The translations under genes were made by a program, and so were the position numbers. 64,000 nucleotides of DNA from Phellopilus nigrolimitatus (taxonomy: Eukaryota; Basidiomycota; Agaricomycetes; Hymenochaetales; Hymenochaetaceae): contig JAJOHG010000027.1 in assembly GCA_021029095.1 (NCBI GenBank), positions 1 to 64,000 on the forward strand, in the 5' to 3' direction. Below are positions 31,652-42,609 of this stretch, piece by piece; within the stretch, counting starts at the first letter, position 1, and each line of letters begins with the position of its first letter. Below the pieces are notes generated by a model, which did no database searches, was not told the origin of the DNA, and saw nothing but the letters and a program-made list of their open reading frames with translations.

Positions 31652-33691
31652 ACTTCGAGTCGTCTCGAGGGGGAGGAATTGGATGGAGGGGGAGACGAGC
31701 CGACCCCGAAGAACTCACCGCCGATGCCCGCTAATCCGCCCGAAAACCCGTCAGCAGAATCGCCGGCCGACCCGCCACCCGCACCTGTCGGACCCGCAGC
31801 GGCTGATCGCCCGCAGCAGCGCGAAGATCCTCCACAGGATCCCCCGCAGCAGCGCGGGCAGTCCAGACCAGCCGCGACCGATCCCCCGCCGCAGCGCGAG
31901 CGCCGAATCCGTTTCCCATCGGCCTACCAACGTCGTCTTGATGCCGGAGAGGGCACGCACACGCATTGGCGTCGTGACGGTGCCGTTCCGCGGGGTATGC
32001 GCACAATGCGCGAGTTTGTCGACCAGAACGATGACGCGGCCGAGCTAGTAGAAGAAGACGACTATGATGATGAATATGAGTTTTGCGCGGCGATGGAGGA
32101 GGCGGAAGGGCTCGAACCGCGATCGCTCGCGGAAGCGAAACACTTACCGGAGTGGTCCGAGTGGGAGCGCGCCGTCAACGACGAATTATCGACGCTGCGC
32201 GCGGCCGGTACTTGGGTTTTGGAGGAGCCGCCCGCCGGTGCCAATATCGTCGGCTCAAAGTGGGTTTTCAAGATCAAAAAAGACGCAGCCGGAAACATCG
32301 TCCGGCGGAAAGCACGTCTTGTTGCCCAGGGTTTCAGCCAGGTCCCGGGAGTCGATTACTTCGATACCTTTGCACCCGTTGCAAAGCTGGCATCCATCCG
32401 TGCCACTCTTGCGATGGCGGCACGGCTCGATCTTGAGCTTGAGCAGGTGGACATCAAAGGGGCCTATCTCAACGGTGAGTTGGAGGCCGGAGAAGTTATT
32501 TATATGAGACACCCACCAGGATACGTGCCGCGCGACGCAGGCAGAAAGGTCTTGAGGTTGCGGAAGACGCTATATGGACTGAAGCAGAGTGGAAGACGTT
32601 GGTATCAGAAACTAACGTGGATTTTCGTCGACGAGCTCGGACTGACACGTTGTGACGTGGACCAGGCAGTGTTTTTCCGTCACGTGGGGCGTGACGTGAC
32701 TGTCGTCGTCGTGCACGTCGACGACTGCACCATTGCTGCGTCCTCCACCTCTCTGGTATCTGCGCTAAAAGCTGGTCTTGCTCGCTACGTCGAAGTCACT
32801 GACCTCGGGCCACTACACTGGTTACTTGGCATTGAAATCCGCCGAAACCGCGACACAAAAATTCTGTCACTCTCGCAAACGGCCTACATTGAGGCCATTC
32901 TCCGTCGGTTCAACTTCGAGGACCTCAAAGCCGCTTCGTCTCCGATGGACCCGAATATCCATCTGAACAGCCAGCAGGGGCCGCAAACCGCACAAGAACA
33001 TGCACAAATGCGCAACGCGCCGTATCGCGAGGCTCTCGGCTCAATCATGTACGCGGCCATGGCCACTCGACCCGACACCGCGTTCGCCGTAACGCTCTTG
33101 TCGCGTTTCTCGACGAACCCCGGCCCCGCGCATTGGGACACTGTCAAGCGCGTCTTTCGCTACCTGAAGGGCACCCGCGAGCTTCGGCTCACCTACGGAG
33201 GGACAGGGAGTGCCGAAAACAGTGGGATGGCAGGGTATACGGACGCAGATGGAAGCACGCAGGAGGACAGGCGCGCTATCTCAGGTAACGCCTTTCTTAT
33301 TGACGGCGGGGCCGTTTCGTGGTATTCTAAACAACAGGAAATTGTTTCGCTCTCGACTACGGAGAGCGAATACGTCGCCGCGACGCACGCCGCGAAAGAA
33401 GCGATCTGGCTTCGCCAGCTCATCGCGCAGATTTTCGCGCCGCTCGCGGGGCCGACTGTTCTCTTCTCTGACAACCAATCCGCGATCGCGCTGACGAAGG
33501 ACCATCAGTACCACGCGCGCACTAAACACATCGACATCCGCTTCCACTTTCTTCGCTGGGTCTGCGAAAACGGCACAATCAAGTTAATATACTGCCCGAC
33601 CGCCGACATGGTCGCCGACGCGCTCACGAAGCCGCTCCCGTCATTCAAAGTCAAGCATTTCGCCGCCGCGCTCGGACTCCTCTCGGCTTGA
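31652..33691 (+). pseudogene. Copia-2 gag-pol, segment 3 (RT and RNase H)
   Basis: In frame with segment 2. An acidic/Pro-rich linker is followed by RT (GSKWVFKIKKDAAGNIVRRK, LEQVDIKGAYLNGELEAGEV, LYGLKQSGRRWYQ, and VVHVDDCTIAA where copia usually has YVDD), then RNase H (LRLTYGGTGS, GYTDADGSTQEDRRAISGNA, STTESEYVAATHAAKEAIWL, DNQSAIALTKD, ARTKHIDIRFHF, ADALTKPLP) to stop at 33691. No internal damage. The motif HVDD replaces YVDD, a point to note for RT activity. Confidence 0.93.
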
Positions 33692-33698
33692 GGGGGAG
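33689..33698 (+). promoter_or_regulatory. Copia-2 polypurine tract
   Basis: GAGGGGGAG overlaps the pol stop and directly precedes the 3' LTR. Confidence 0.8.
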
Positions 33699-34223
33699 TG
33701 TTGGAGCGCAAGCCGGCGGAGTCCCGTCCCGCGCGCACCGGTTGCGTGCTCGGACGTGCTGCCGCGAGCGCAGCGTCTCGGCTCTGCGAGCCCGAGGCTC
33801 GCTGCACCGCGATTGGTCGGCGCGCGGATGAACCGTCGTCCGCGCACCACTCCCGATCGTCCCCCATACCCCCGTTTATCATTGACCAATAGGACTACTA
33901 TTTACTTATCATTTATCCCCTTTTATCCTCCCTCCTTTATCTCGTAGAGTAAACGGGCTTATCCGAAAGCCCGCAAAGCAGTAGCATAAAAAGACACTTT
34001 ATTCTTTCGCCCACCTCAGACGTTCGCACCGCCGCGCGATCGACTGAGGTGAGCTCTCATTATTATACATGTTCTATTCTACTTTTGCTTATTAGACTAT
34101 TAAACTAGCTTACTGTGTATTAGGTTAGTTTACAATATAGACGTTCGCACCGCCGCGCGATCGACTGAGCTTACTGTGTATTAGGGTTGTCTCTTCGCGC
34201 GGACCCTGTCTCACCTTTCAAAA
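33699..34223 (+). repeat. Copia-2 3' LTR (525 bp)
   Basis: Same as 17895-18419 except for about one substitution. Followed by TSD ACGTG. Confidence 0.94.
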
Positions 34224-34595
34224 ACGTGGGATTTCGTCGAGCAGCACAAGTCCGAGATCTCGTGGGACTCGTCGCGCTGAACCCGCCCTTCGTATGTCCT
34301 CCCTCTGTTCTCCGAGTCCTCTAATCCCGTCTACTAGGTCTTCAACCCGATTCTGCACAAAGTCGCCTCGCCCGCCACGCTCAACAGCAGTGTCGCGCTC
34401 TTCTACGAGGCGATCCTGACACAGAAGAAGACGCCGGAGGAGCTCGCGAAGGTACAGGTCTCGTGGTTCGACGTGCGCGACGTCTCGCTTGGCCATGTGT
34501 GTGTGCTCGAGGTGCCCGCGGCAGGCGGGCAGCGCTTCATCCTGACCGCCAGCATGTTCATCTGGCAGGACTGGTGTACATGTTTTCCGGTTTAA
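34224..34595 (+). pseudogene. Captured NADPH-dependent reductase, 3' part
   Basis: Resumes the reductase of hAT-2: WDFVEQHKSEISWDLVALNP and PPF, then a GTATGT...CTACTAG intron (about 34290-34337), VFNPILHKVASPATLNSSVA, and EELAKVQVSWFDVRDVSLGH (the DVRD motif of GRE2/DFR-like enzymes). It ends near FILTASMFIWQDW. The family's last 40-60 residues are missing before the hAT subterminal repeats begin at about 34650. Confidence 0.82.
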
Positions 34596-34844
34596 CCATG
34601 CTCTTATTTTACCGTTGCAATTTGGACTGACGCATTTGGCTTATGCTGCAAAAACCCGTCAGGACTCGTGAACTAACCGTTGACCTGCTTGACCCGCACC
34701 CACGGGTTTCTGAGGACCCGCGGATCCATGTCCCAACGGATCCAGGTCGAGACGGGTCCGGGTCGAGGTTTTTTTGTCACGGGTGACCCGCCAACGGGTC
34801 CGGTTCAACCCGCGGGTGGACTCGTGGTGAGCCCTACCTCCTAC

Positions 34845-35341
34845 CCAGGTATCCACCTAACTAGTGTGGGTTCCACAGGGGAGTGGACCCCGGGTTGACC
34901 CTGGCCTAACCTGCTTGGGTCAGATCAGCAGCAGGTCACAGTGGTCGGGTCAAGGTCTGCAAAGATTTAGAAAATCCCGACCTGGCCAGGTCAGGGTCAG
35001 GTGGAAAAGTGCTCTGCTCTGGCCTGGCCTGACCTTTATTTAAGAACACTAATCCTAACAATAGTTGTAAAAACTTGTTCTGCATTAGAGAACTGTTCAG
35101 AAGTTCCTTTACTCGGAGTATATGTTGGGCTGAAAAGTATTCCACCATTCAGAGTATTATCATAAAGGGCATGAATTAATTGCAGACCCAGTGTACGAAA
35201 GACCTAAATGTAATCAACGAACAATGGCACAAAAGTAACTGAGCAATAGTATAAAGGTGTCGGCACTCTATAAGCGTGCTCATTGCGACAAGCGAGAAAT
35301 GGCCAAGTCTTTTCTCGTCCAATGAATGTAGTTGTATCATG
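34845..35341. other. Non-coding flank with further hAT-like motifs
   Basis: 34880-35035 is rich in ggtcagg/cctgacc-type repeats (for example ggcctggcctgacc), like a hAT subterminal region. I cannot find matching termini. The rest up to the SKT5 stop is AT-richer and empty. Confidence 0.5.
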
Positions 35342-37408
35342 TTAGCAAACAACACATTCGTCCTTAGCCTGTTGTCGGGTCGGTCTGGCTGTTACACCTC
35401 GTCGATTGCCCATGCGTTTTAACTCTGTTAACCGGTTCATCGCTCGCTTATTCCCTTGCGCTTTACAAAAAACTCAATGATTGATAAGCCGAAAGTCGAA
35501 CGCAGGACTCACCCGCCGCACGCATGTACCACCTCTTTGCTAGCTCGATGTCTTGTTTGACACCTACGCCAATTTCAGCATAGTAACCCACAGCGTACTC
35601 GGCCTTGCTTAAACCTTTGTTTGCTGCTCGTCGAGCCCATAAATAAGCCTCCGAGTCGCTCTGTTTGAGGACAGCGTCGCTTCCTGTCAAATACCACCCG
35701 CTGAGAGCGAGCTCGGCCTCAGCATCCCCCTTTTCCGCTGCTCTGGTGTACCAACCAATCGATCTTCGAGGATCGACTGAACATGCCAGGGATCCATATT
35801 CGTAGCATTGCCCGAGTTTATATTGGGACTGCGTGTAACCCAGCTGCGCCGCTTTCGTAAATAGGTCCTTGGCATACAACGGATCATAGGGAACAATTTG
35901 GGAGTCGGGGTTTTCGTGCAACAAGCCAAGTTCATGTAAGGAATGCGGGTTGTCCTCGTCCGCCTGCTCAGCAGCCCTCCGTAGCCATGCAACTGCCTCA
36001 CGAAGATTTATCGGTTGCCCAAGCCCTCCCGACAGTAAGACCATTCCAAGCTTGTACATCGCTGATGTGTCGCCAAGCGAAGCAGCCTTGCGGTAAAACG
36101 CGAACGCTCTTGGAGGCTCACGTCTCGTTCCTGCCCCTATCTCATTGCAAACAGCGACTCGATACGAAGCTGCCGAATGATTTTGCTTGGCAGCTTGCAA
36201 GTAAAGATGATAAGCCCTTTCATGGTCAACCTGCAGACCTAACATGCCAGTTCCGTGGCAGTTGGCAAGGAAGAACTGAGCTTCCGCATAAGGGTCCCCT
36301 TGAGTCGCCAACCGCCTGACAGATTTTAGGGCCTCCTGGACGAGAAGCTCGCGATATTTCCGAACGGCTCTCTGATCAGGCGCATTTGCGCCTATATTCT
36401 TAGCAGCATCGATCAGGTATTTTGCATATTTAAAATGTGCCTCTGGATCCGGGTCATTTTTTATACGATGGCGATATTGATCAATAAATTCCTTTGTGAA
36501 AGGAGGGGCACTCAGGTCTACTGCCTTCATCTTGCGCGTACCGAGGCTTACAGAGGCTGTCGTTCCGGACCGATGTAAGCTAGGGCGCAGGCCGTCTGGG
36601 TCCGTCCCATCCAATATGGAGAAGGCAATAGGATCTCGGGACAAAGATGATGAATATGTGGAGCTTTGGTCGTCATCTCGGTATTGAAAATTCGAAGAAG
36701 TTCTGAACACGTATGCACCGTCATATGTTTGCTGGGATGGGTCTTCGGAAAATTTTGAGCCCTGATCAATGACTTGTCCAGATGTAACTTGTCCAGAAGG
36801 AGGCATCCCATACTCGTCCAAATACGACGACAAACTGTCAGGCGGTGGCCCCCCACCTAATACATTAGACGCTGCGGCAATATACGGATCATAATCCACT
36901 TTCGGTGCCTGTCCAGCGTACGTTGACAAGGACTGCGTATCATGAGTTTCTGTATGCCAATGAACGTCGTCTTGCGTGAGAAGCCTACTAGTGTCGGAGC
37001 GCCCGGCATAAGCGGAAGTGTTGTACGATAGGTTGAGCAATTGATTATGAATTGGAGATGATGCGCTTCCAGGATGAGAATAACAGTCATTCGCTTCCGG
37101 TAACCCAGCCGAGTTTGCTATTGAAGATTTGTCCAACGCTATGGTACTCAGACGTTCCGATAACGCAGAAGATTCATCATAGTATGGTGGAGGTTGCGTC
37201 GTAGCCACATGTACACCCTCACGAGAGCCGGAAAGAGTCGATGAAGGCAGGGAAACCGCAGAACGCTTGTATAAATTGGGTCCTGGCAGCGAGCCTGGTT
37301 CCAGTACCAGTACGAACAGATACGGTAAATGCACGCACCGAACTCTCCCTGTCCAACCCACTCGTTACCTTCAGACGGAATGTAACTATCAGATGAGGTC
37401 GACAACAT
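35342..37408 (-). CDS. SKT5/Chs4-like chitin synthase regulator (Sel1 repeats)
   Basis: Exons 37339-37408, 35513-37294 and 35342-35460 give 656 residues in frame. The start is MLSTSSDSYIPSEGN. Residues 1-300 are a disordered Ser/Tyr/Pro region. The conserved SKT5 head is PPFTKEFIDQYRHRIKNDPD and AHFKYAKYLIDAAKN, followed by about seven Sel1 repeats (ATQGDPYAEAQFFLANCHGT, AASLGDTSAMYKLGMVLL, AAQLGYTQSQYKLGQCYEYG and others). In yeast Chs4/Skt5 activates and localises chitin synthase III at septin sites. The last exon (after a 52-bp intron with an AAG acceptor) encodes QGNKRAMNRLTELKRMG and ends CVVC, a CaaX-type prenylation box like that of yeast Skt5. Reading through the intron would lose it. 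Confidence 0.92.
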
Positions 37409-37529
37409 TACGATTCCTGTCAAGGGAGTTCCCCCGATAAAGAGCAAGTCACGGCGATCACGTGTAAACACATTGCACAGGAACGAAACACGCGTCATCC
37501 ACGAAGTGCAAGCTCAGCAGCAGCATTCT
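37409..37529. promoter_or_regulatory. Shared SKT5/DBF2 divergent promoter (121 bp)
   Basis: Only 121 bp separate the two start codons (64 bp if the kinase begins at the earlier in-frame Met at 37473). Both 5' UTRs and core promoters must overlap. Confidence 0.55.
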
Positions 37530-39557
37530 ATGGCGACGCCCAGGGCAAAGTACACGCAGCCCCTTCCTGTATCGCCTTCCAAACCTGGTCTGTCATTGCA
37601 GAAGGAAAACATCCAGGACGATGTCACCGCTCTTCCTGACATACGCATGGCCACTGCCAAAGGTGGCCCCGGATTCACTCTTAGAAACGATGTACACATG
37701 GATACTCTCAAACCAGGCACGACAATGAAGAAAGGTGCTTTACAATTGTGGGAACGCGAGTTGCTAGAAGCACCAGAAGTGAAGAGAAAGGCGACTGTCG
37801 CCCAGCTCTGTGAGCTCGTCTATGGGTCTTCATCACTTCTATCTCGTTGACATCGCCGTAAGACTTCTTAGATTACTATTTCCAAGCTCTAGGTTACATC
37901 GCCACCCGTAAAGAGCGTCGAGCTAGATTCGACGCCGATACACTTTCGCGCAATGTCTTCCCGTCAACGTCCGAATACGCCAAGGAATTTAAATCATACT
38001 GTGGTCGAGAACGGGTCATCCTTCGTCGTCGGAGAACCAAACTGAAAGTCGATCAATTCCACATCATCGCACAAGTTGGTCAGGGAGGTTATGGTGAAGT
38101 TTTCTTAGCGAGGAAACAAGTAAGCAACTCTATCAATCGTCTGCGCCAGTGTTGTGACAGTTCTTCGCCTAGGACTCTGGTGAAGTCTGTGCGCTGAAGA
38201 AAATGAAGAAGCGGACATTGTTTAAGATGGACGAGGTGCATAATTGAAAATCGATTACGTCGTTTCGATCAGTAGACTAAAAAGTCCTCAGATTCGCCAT
38301 GTTCTGGTCGAACGTGATATTCTGACGGCAACGAAAACGCCGTGGCTCGTGTCTCTGTTATACGCCTTTCAGGACCCAGAGTTCGTCTACCTTGCTATGG
38401 AATATGTTCCTGGAGGAGATTTCAGGACACTCTTGAACAACTCTGGCGTGCTCAAGGAAGAGCATGCCAGATTCTACATCAGCGAGATGTTTGCTGCCGT
38501 GAATGAGCTTCACCGTCTGGGGTACATTCACAGAGACTTGAAGCCTGAGGTGCGCAAACTCAAGCCTCCTGATAGATCTCGAAAGACGAAACTGACCTTG
38601 AGAAGAATTTTCTCGTTGACGGCACAGGTCACGTGAAGCTGACAGACTTTGGCCTTGCAACAGGAGCCCTAAACCCAAGACTGATCGAGTCTTTGAAGGG
38701 TAAGGTCGGTAACCGCATACTCCGTCCTGCATGCATACCGTACTCAGCGGTCTACAATAATATGATTTAGCTTGACAGAGTCAAAGATAATCCCATCGTC
38801 CACAGATCGACACTAGAGCGGCGCTCTCTTTACCGGTCCGTGCGCAACGAGGACCCGCGCTACGCTGACTCTGTTGTCGGTTCTCCTGACTATATGGCAC
38901 CTGAAGTGTTGCGTGGCAAGCCGTACTCATACAGCGTTGATTACTGGTCTTTAGGCTGCATCTTCTTCGAATTTTTGGCGGGCTTCCCGCCCTTCAGCGG
39001 AGGCACGCCGGAAGAGACGTGGACGAATCTAAAGAACTGGACGAAAGTTTTGAGGCGTCCGGAATACGACAGAGAAGAGGATCTCATTTTCAATTTAACG
39101 GACATTGCATGGGATGCTGTCACTAGGTCTCGTTCTCATACATCGTACTCGCTACCATTCAAATTAAATTCATCTTATCTTTACATATAGGCTTATTGCG
39201 CACGCGAGCGTGCGCTACGCCGGACTGGCTCAACTGCAACAGCATCCTTTCTTCAAAAGTGTCCGATGGGAAGATCTTCGTGCCACGAAAGCACCATTTG
39301 TGCCTGCATTGGACTCTGAAATTGATACTGGCTATTACGACGATTTTACCTCCGTTGAGGACATGGCGAAGTATGCTGAAGTCAAGGAAAAGCAGCGTAC
39401 AGTGGAGAAGGTCAAGGAGAAGGACATGGACTTTGGCCGTGGAGTATGGGTTGGCTTTACATTTGGAAAGAACGGTCCGGGCGTCAACTCGAAGGGCTTG
39501 GGTGGACTGTCGGACGGAAGCGAGGACGACGGTTTCGCATTGGCAACAATATTTTGA
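37530..39557 (+). CDS. DBF2: Dbf2/Sid2-type NDR kinase of the mitotic exit/septation network
   Basis: Exons 37530-37809, 37863-38119, 38173-38235, 38292-38549, 38606-38704, 38771-39126 and 39191-39557 give 559 residues in frame. An N-terminal Mob1-binding region ([20 protein letters not shown]) precedes an AGC kinase: Gly-loop GQGGYGEV, Lys in VCALKKM, HRDLKPEN (split by intron 4), DFGLA, a long insert, then [11 protein letters not shown]. The extension has PPFVP-like [19 protein letters not shown] and hydrophobic-motif VGFTFG. The sequence is closer to Dbf2 ([20 protein letters not shown]) than to Cbk1. It acts at the spindle pole/septum downstream of Cdc15 with Mob1. The first in-frame Met is at 37473; I chose 37530 because the preceding 19 residues overlap the tiny promoter. 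Confidence 0.95.
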
Positions 39558-39877
39558 TGCAAACTCGAATTATCATTCGTATCAGTTTTAACATGTTTGT
39601 ATGTCTCAACAGTGTCGAAGTTCTGTATGCTACACGAAGCATCGCACCCGGATACAGTAGTTTGTATATAATATACCAATCATGACATTTCGTAATCTCA
39701 AAAATGAGCCCAAGCAGCGACCATGAAGCGAGAATGAAGGGGGATTGACAGGCCAGTGTCCGGTCCTAAAAAACTATTGTCCTATAATTTCTCGCCGTGT
39801 TCATCCACGCGAGCGCTACCCAAGATATGAGTCAAAGTTTTGCAAGACAATAACAAATTAGTTTATAAACCAAAAAC
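39558..39877. other. Convergent intergenic region DBF2/UNC93-like
   Basis: 320 bp between two stop codons. Nothing but presumptive 3' UTRs. Confidence 0.5.
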
Positions 39878-41889
39878 TCACGTTGTCTCATCTTCGGTGT
39901 GGTTCTTCACTCGGATATACAACATAGGGAGTGCACAAAGCAGACCGAAAACGAGTAATACCCATGTTGAAAGAAAGATATTCATGTAACTAATATAAAA
40001 TGAGTGACGTATCGCACGAGTTGACTGTTGAAGGACGTACGGGATACCGACACCATCGGCGCGCCACACACCAGCTGCTCCGGCAGACTGAATAGACTTA
40101 TCTGTATGCAGGTGGATTAAATTGAGTGATCCGATAGGAAGGTAAAGAGACATTTAGTAGACGCACAGAAGCCAGTCAAGTACGCCAGCTTCGCGGGATC
40201 GTTTGACATCGCACCCATCATCCAGTACGCAGTTGTTTGCCACATGGCATCCAGAAGACCGCAGAATATAAAAAACCAGATGTGGGCAGGGTAGCCACTG
40301 TCATAAATGTCTATAAGCGTGATGTGATCCCCTCGTTTGTAGTTCCTGGGTGTCAACAACCATTCAGATCATGAGGAAAAACATGAGGAAAAAGGTCTGA
40401 CGAGCAAGGCTTTACGAACCTTTGGTAAAAGTATCCCCAGATATGGACGATGAAGACCATAGCAAGAAGGACCGACCAACCAGCAAATGCACGGACGCGA
40501 CGGCTTACACGCTTGTTGTCGAGAAGAATACCTATTGCAAGCGATCCAAAAATCTGCGATAGCCAATATACGAGGTTGTTCAAGGAGCGACCTCGAATGT
40601 TAAACAAGGCACCATTGTAGTCGTTGAACTCTAAGCAGGCACAAAGAGAAGGCGCAAATCAGCCTTCAATGGCTCTAATCAAAGGTAGAGAGTTCGCACG
40701 CCAAGTGTAGAACCAGTTAGAGGCAAAGAACATCGGAAACAGAAGGATGATCATTGGATCAGTGCGGATTGCAACGAAGAGACCAAGAATCTCTGCTTTC
40801 CAGGAAGGATGACGAGGTGTGGTGACCCTCGTGCCGTCAGCGCGAACCATCTTGGAGGGATTGGCCATGAGAAGCGGAATTAGGACGCCGATGCCGGTAA
40901 GAACAAGGAATCCAATCTAGAAATAAAGATAAGGACAAAGATATGTCGAGGGAACGATGCAATCACTCACGTATGTCCCATTTCCAACTGAACGAATTGG
41001 ATTAAAAAAAGAAATAAAAAGGTATTCTAGTTAGATGAATCCATATAAAGGTACCGCACCAGATTGAGACTATATAATGCGCATGTCAACGAGACAGATT
41101 TGTTGCGGTGACTAGGGTCGCAAAAACGCACCTCAGAGTGGATATTCTGGCCCAGAGACACAGCGGCACCGACTACACCGCCCAAATTGAAAATACCCCA
41201 GAAAATACCAATGAAGAGACCTTTCTGGCTTTCTGTAAAACAGAAGCAGGTAAAATATCGTACTTGTATACTTAAGTGATAAACAAATAATGAACGAACC
41301 AGTCGGATAAGACAGCATTAGAGAACCCTGTGCAGTCCAGAGGAGACCGGCGCAGACACCGAGAATGGCACCGGCTGCGATAACAAATGCTTTGGCGTTT
41401 GGGTGGATATTCAGAGCACTAAAACAAACTATTAAACAGATTTATGTGAATAGAAGTAAAATACGAACAGGTAAGAGCCAATATAAAGGCAATATCCAAA
41501 GGTCCCCAGCAGAAGAGTAAGACGAGAACCAAGCTTGTTGTTGACCGATCTTGAAGGGGAAAGTACTCGTGATTAGTTTTCGCTCACTCATAATTGTATT
41601 TGTTTTCAAAAATGAAGAAAAAAAAGGAGACGTACCCAGCGAAAAAAGCCATGAAAGCGAATGTCGCGTAAAGGGCAGAGTTCGCGTTCGCGTTGGTAGT
41701 CGGGTCGATCTGGCCGCCACCACCGAGTCCAGTGAGGGCGTTATTGAGACCCGGGCCCATGAAGCAGACGAAACCCAACATGACGACTTGAGTGACCGGA
41801 TGGTAGTAGAACGCCTTCAGGCCAGTTGGTTTCTCGAGGATATGCTCTCCATCCTCGCTGCTATAGTCCTTCTTCTCGATGTCAGACAT
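39878..41889 (-). CDS. UNC93-like major facilitator family membrane protein
   Basis: Starts MSDIEKKDYSSEDGEHILEK. Exon 1 is 41636-41889 and exon 2 begins at 41549 (SVNNKLGSRLTLLLG). Further exons, interrupted by several short introns, run to stop 39878-39880 (NHTEDETT). Multiple membrane segments are visible: VVMLGFVCFMGPGLNNALTG, ALYATFAFMAFFAG, FVIAAGAILGVCAG, GTYIGFLVLTGIGVLIPLLM, IILLFPMFFASNWFYTW, NLVYWLSQIFGSLAIGILL, IWFFIFCGLLDAMWQTTAYW and STWVLLVFGLLCALPMLYI. The MANPSKMVRADGTRV loop and the GLNNALTGLGGGGQ motif near TM1 match fungal UNC93-like proteins such as S. pombe C922.05c. The substrate is unknown. The inner exon borders are not resolved here. Confidence 0.88.
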
Positions 41890-42609
41890 GATAGGGTGAC
41901 GGTCGTGGACGCTGCAGACTAGAGGAGGCGAAAGGGGACCAGCGGTCAGAGCGAAGCCGTCTCGGGGAAACCAAAGAGCAAGCGTTTCATGATATATACG
42001 GCGAAGGCATGCAAGAAGATAGTTTGATGTAATTCCCAGGGCGCGCTCAAGTCGCCCGCGAGCTGTTGTAGAGATTTGGCAGAGATAACAGGCGGCCATA
42101 CGAGTAAGCGCGTGGCCGAATTTCAACAGGAACACATGATAACACGGCCCACATGTAGTGCAAACCTGAACGAGGTCGACTCATCAACATACTTTGCCAG
42201 CGAAGGATACAAAGATAACGCTCGACACCGTCCAGGCCTCTGGGCGGTGAGGAAGCCTCCGTATACGCCGCATACACCGCATACCACTGCCGCCCACTGC
42301 CTCTCACGGCCAGTTCGGATCCGGAGGCTAAATTTGAAGAGGGAAGGAACGGCTGATAACTTGCCGACATGCTCGTAAACCAATCATCGACTACCATAAT
42401 AGACTGTACACACTTCCGACAGACGAGAATACATAGAACGTGTAAAGCGTTATAAAGGAAGTAGACGTTCATGAGATAGAAGTTATTCACCATCATCGAC
42501 CAACCTTTCTCCTCCTCGTCATTAAAAAAGAACTGATTTGCGGTTTGAAAAAGAAGTGGACATTCTACGATACGTCAATAACACTCCGTCCGCTATTATA
42601 TCTCCTCCT
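41890..42609. other. Intergenic region, UNC93-like promoter and YOP1 3' flank
   Basis: 720 bp with no supported ORF. Contains short cgcatacacc repeats near 42260-42290. Confidence 0.5.

Larger units (their letters stand above)
17895..34223 (+). mobile_element. Ty1/copia retrotransposon copia-2 (interrupted by gypsy and hAT-1)
   Basis: 525-bp LTRs at 17895-18419 and 33699-34223 with TSD ACGTG (17890-17894 and 34224-34228). The insertion is in the second codon of a reductase exon, five bases after the 3' splice site. PBS, single gag-pol frame, polypurine tract and LTRs are all present. The coding frame is broken only by two later insertions (20528-27839 and 28242-31643). Confidence 0.95.
16963..34836. 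mobile_element. hAT-2, Pack-type hAT element carrying a reductase gene (outermost nest)
   Basis: The left end TAGAGCTCACCACGAGTCC (16963) is matched by the reverse complement of the right end, TAGGGCTCACCACGAGTCC (to 34836). The 8-bp TSD CCTCCTAC sits at 16955-16962 and 34837-34844. Subterminal regions on both sides are full of ACCCGTGG/ACGGGT-type motifs, as in hAT-1. 8-bp TSDs and TAGAG-like termini with short subterminal repeats are hAT hallmarks. Without copia-2 and the 191-bp element the element would be about 1.34 kb. Its only gene content is a reductase fragment. No transposase is visible, so it must be non-autonomous. Confidence 0.85.

Noticed and set aside
17698..35490. 16-bp match tcaatgattgataagc at about 17715 and 35475
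   Set aside because: Expected about once by chance in a comparison of this size, and the flanks differ.
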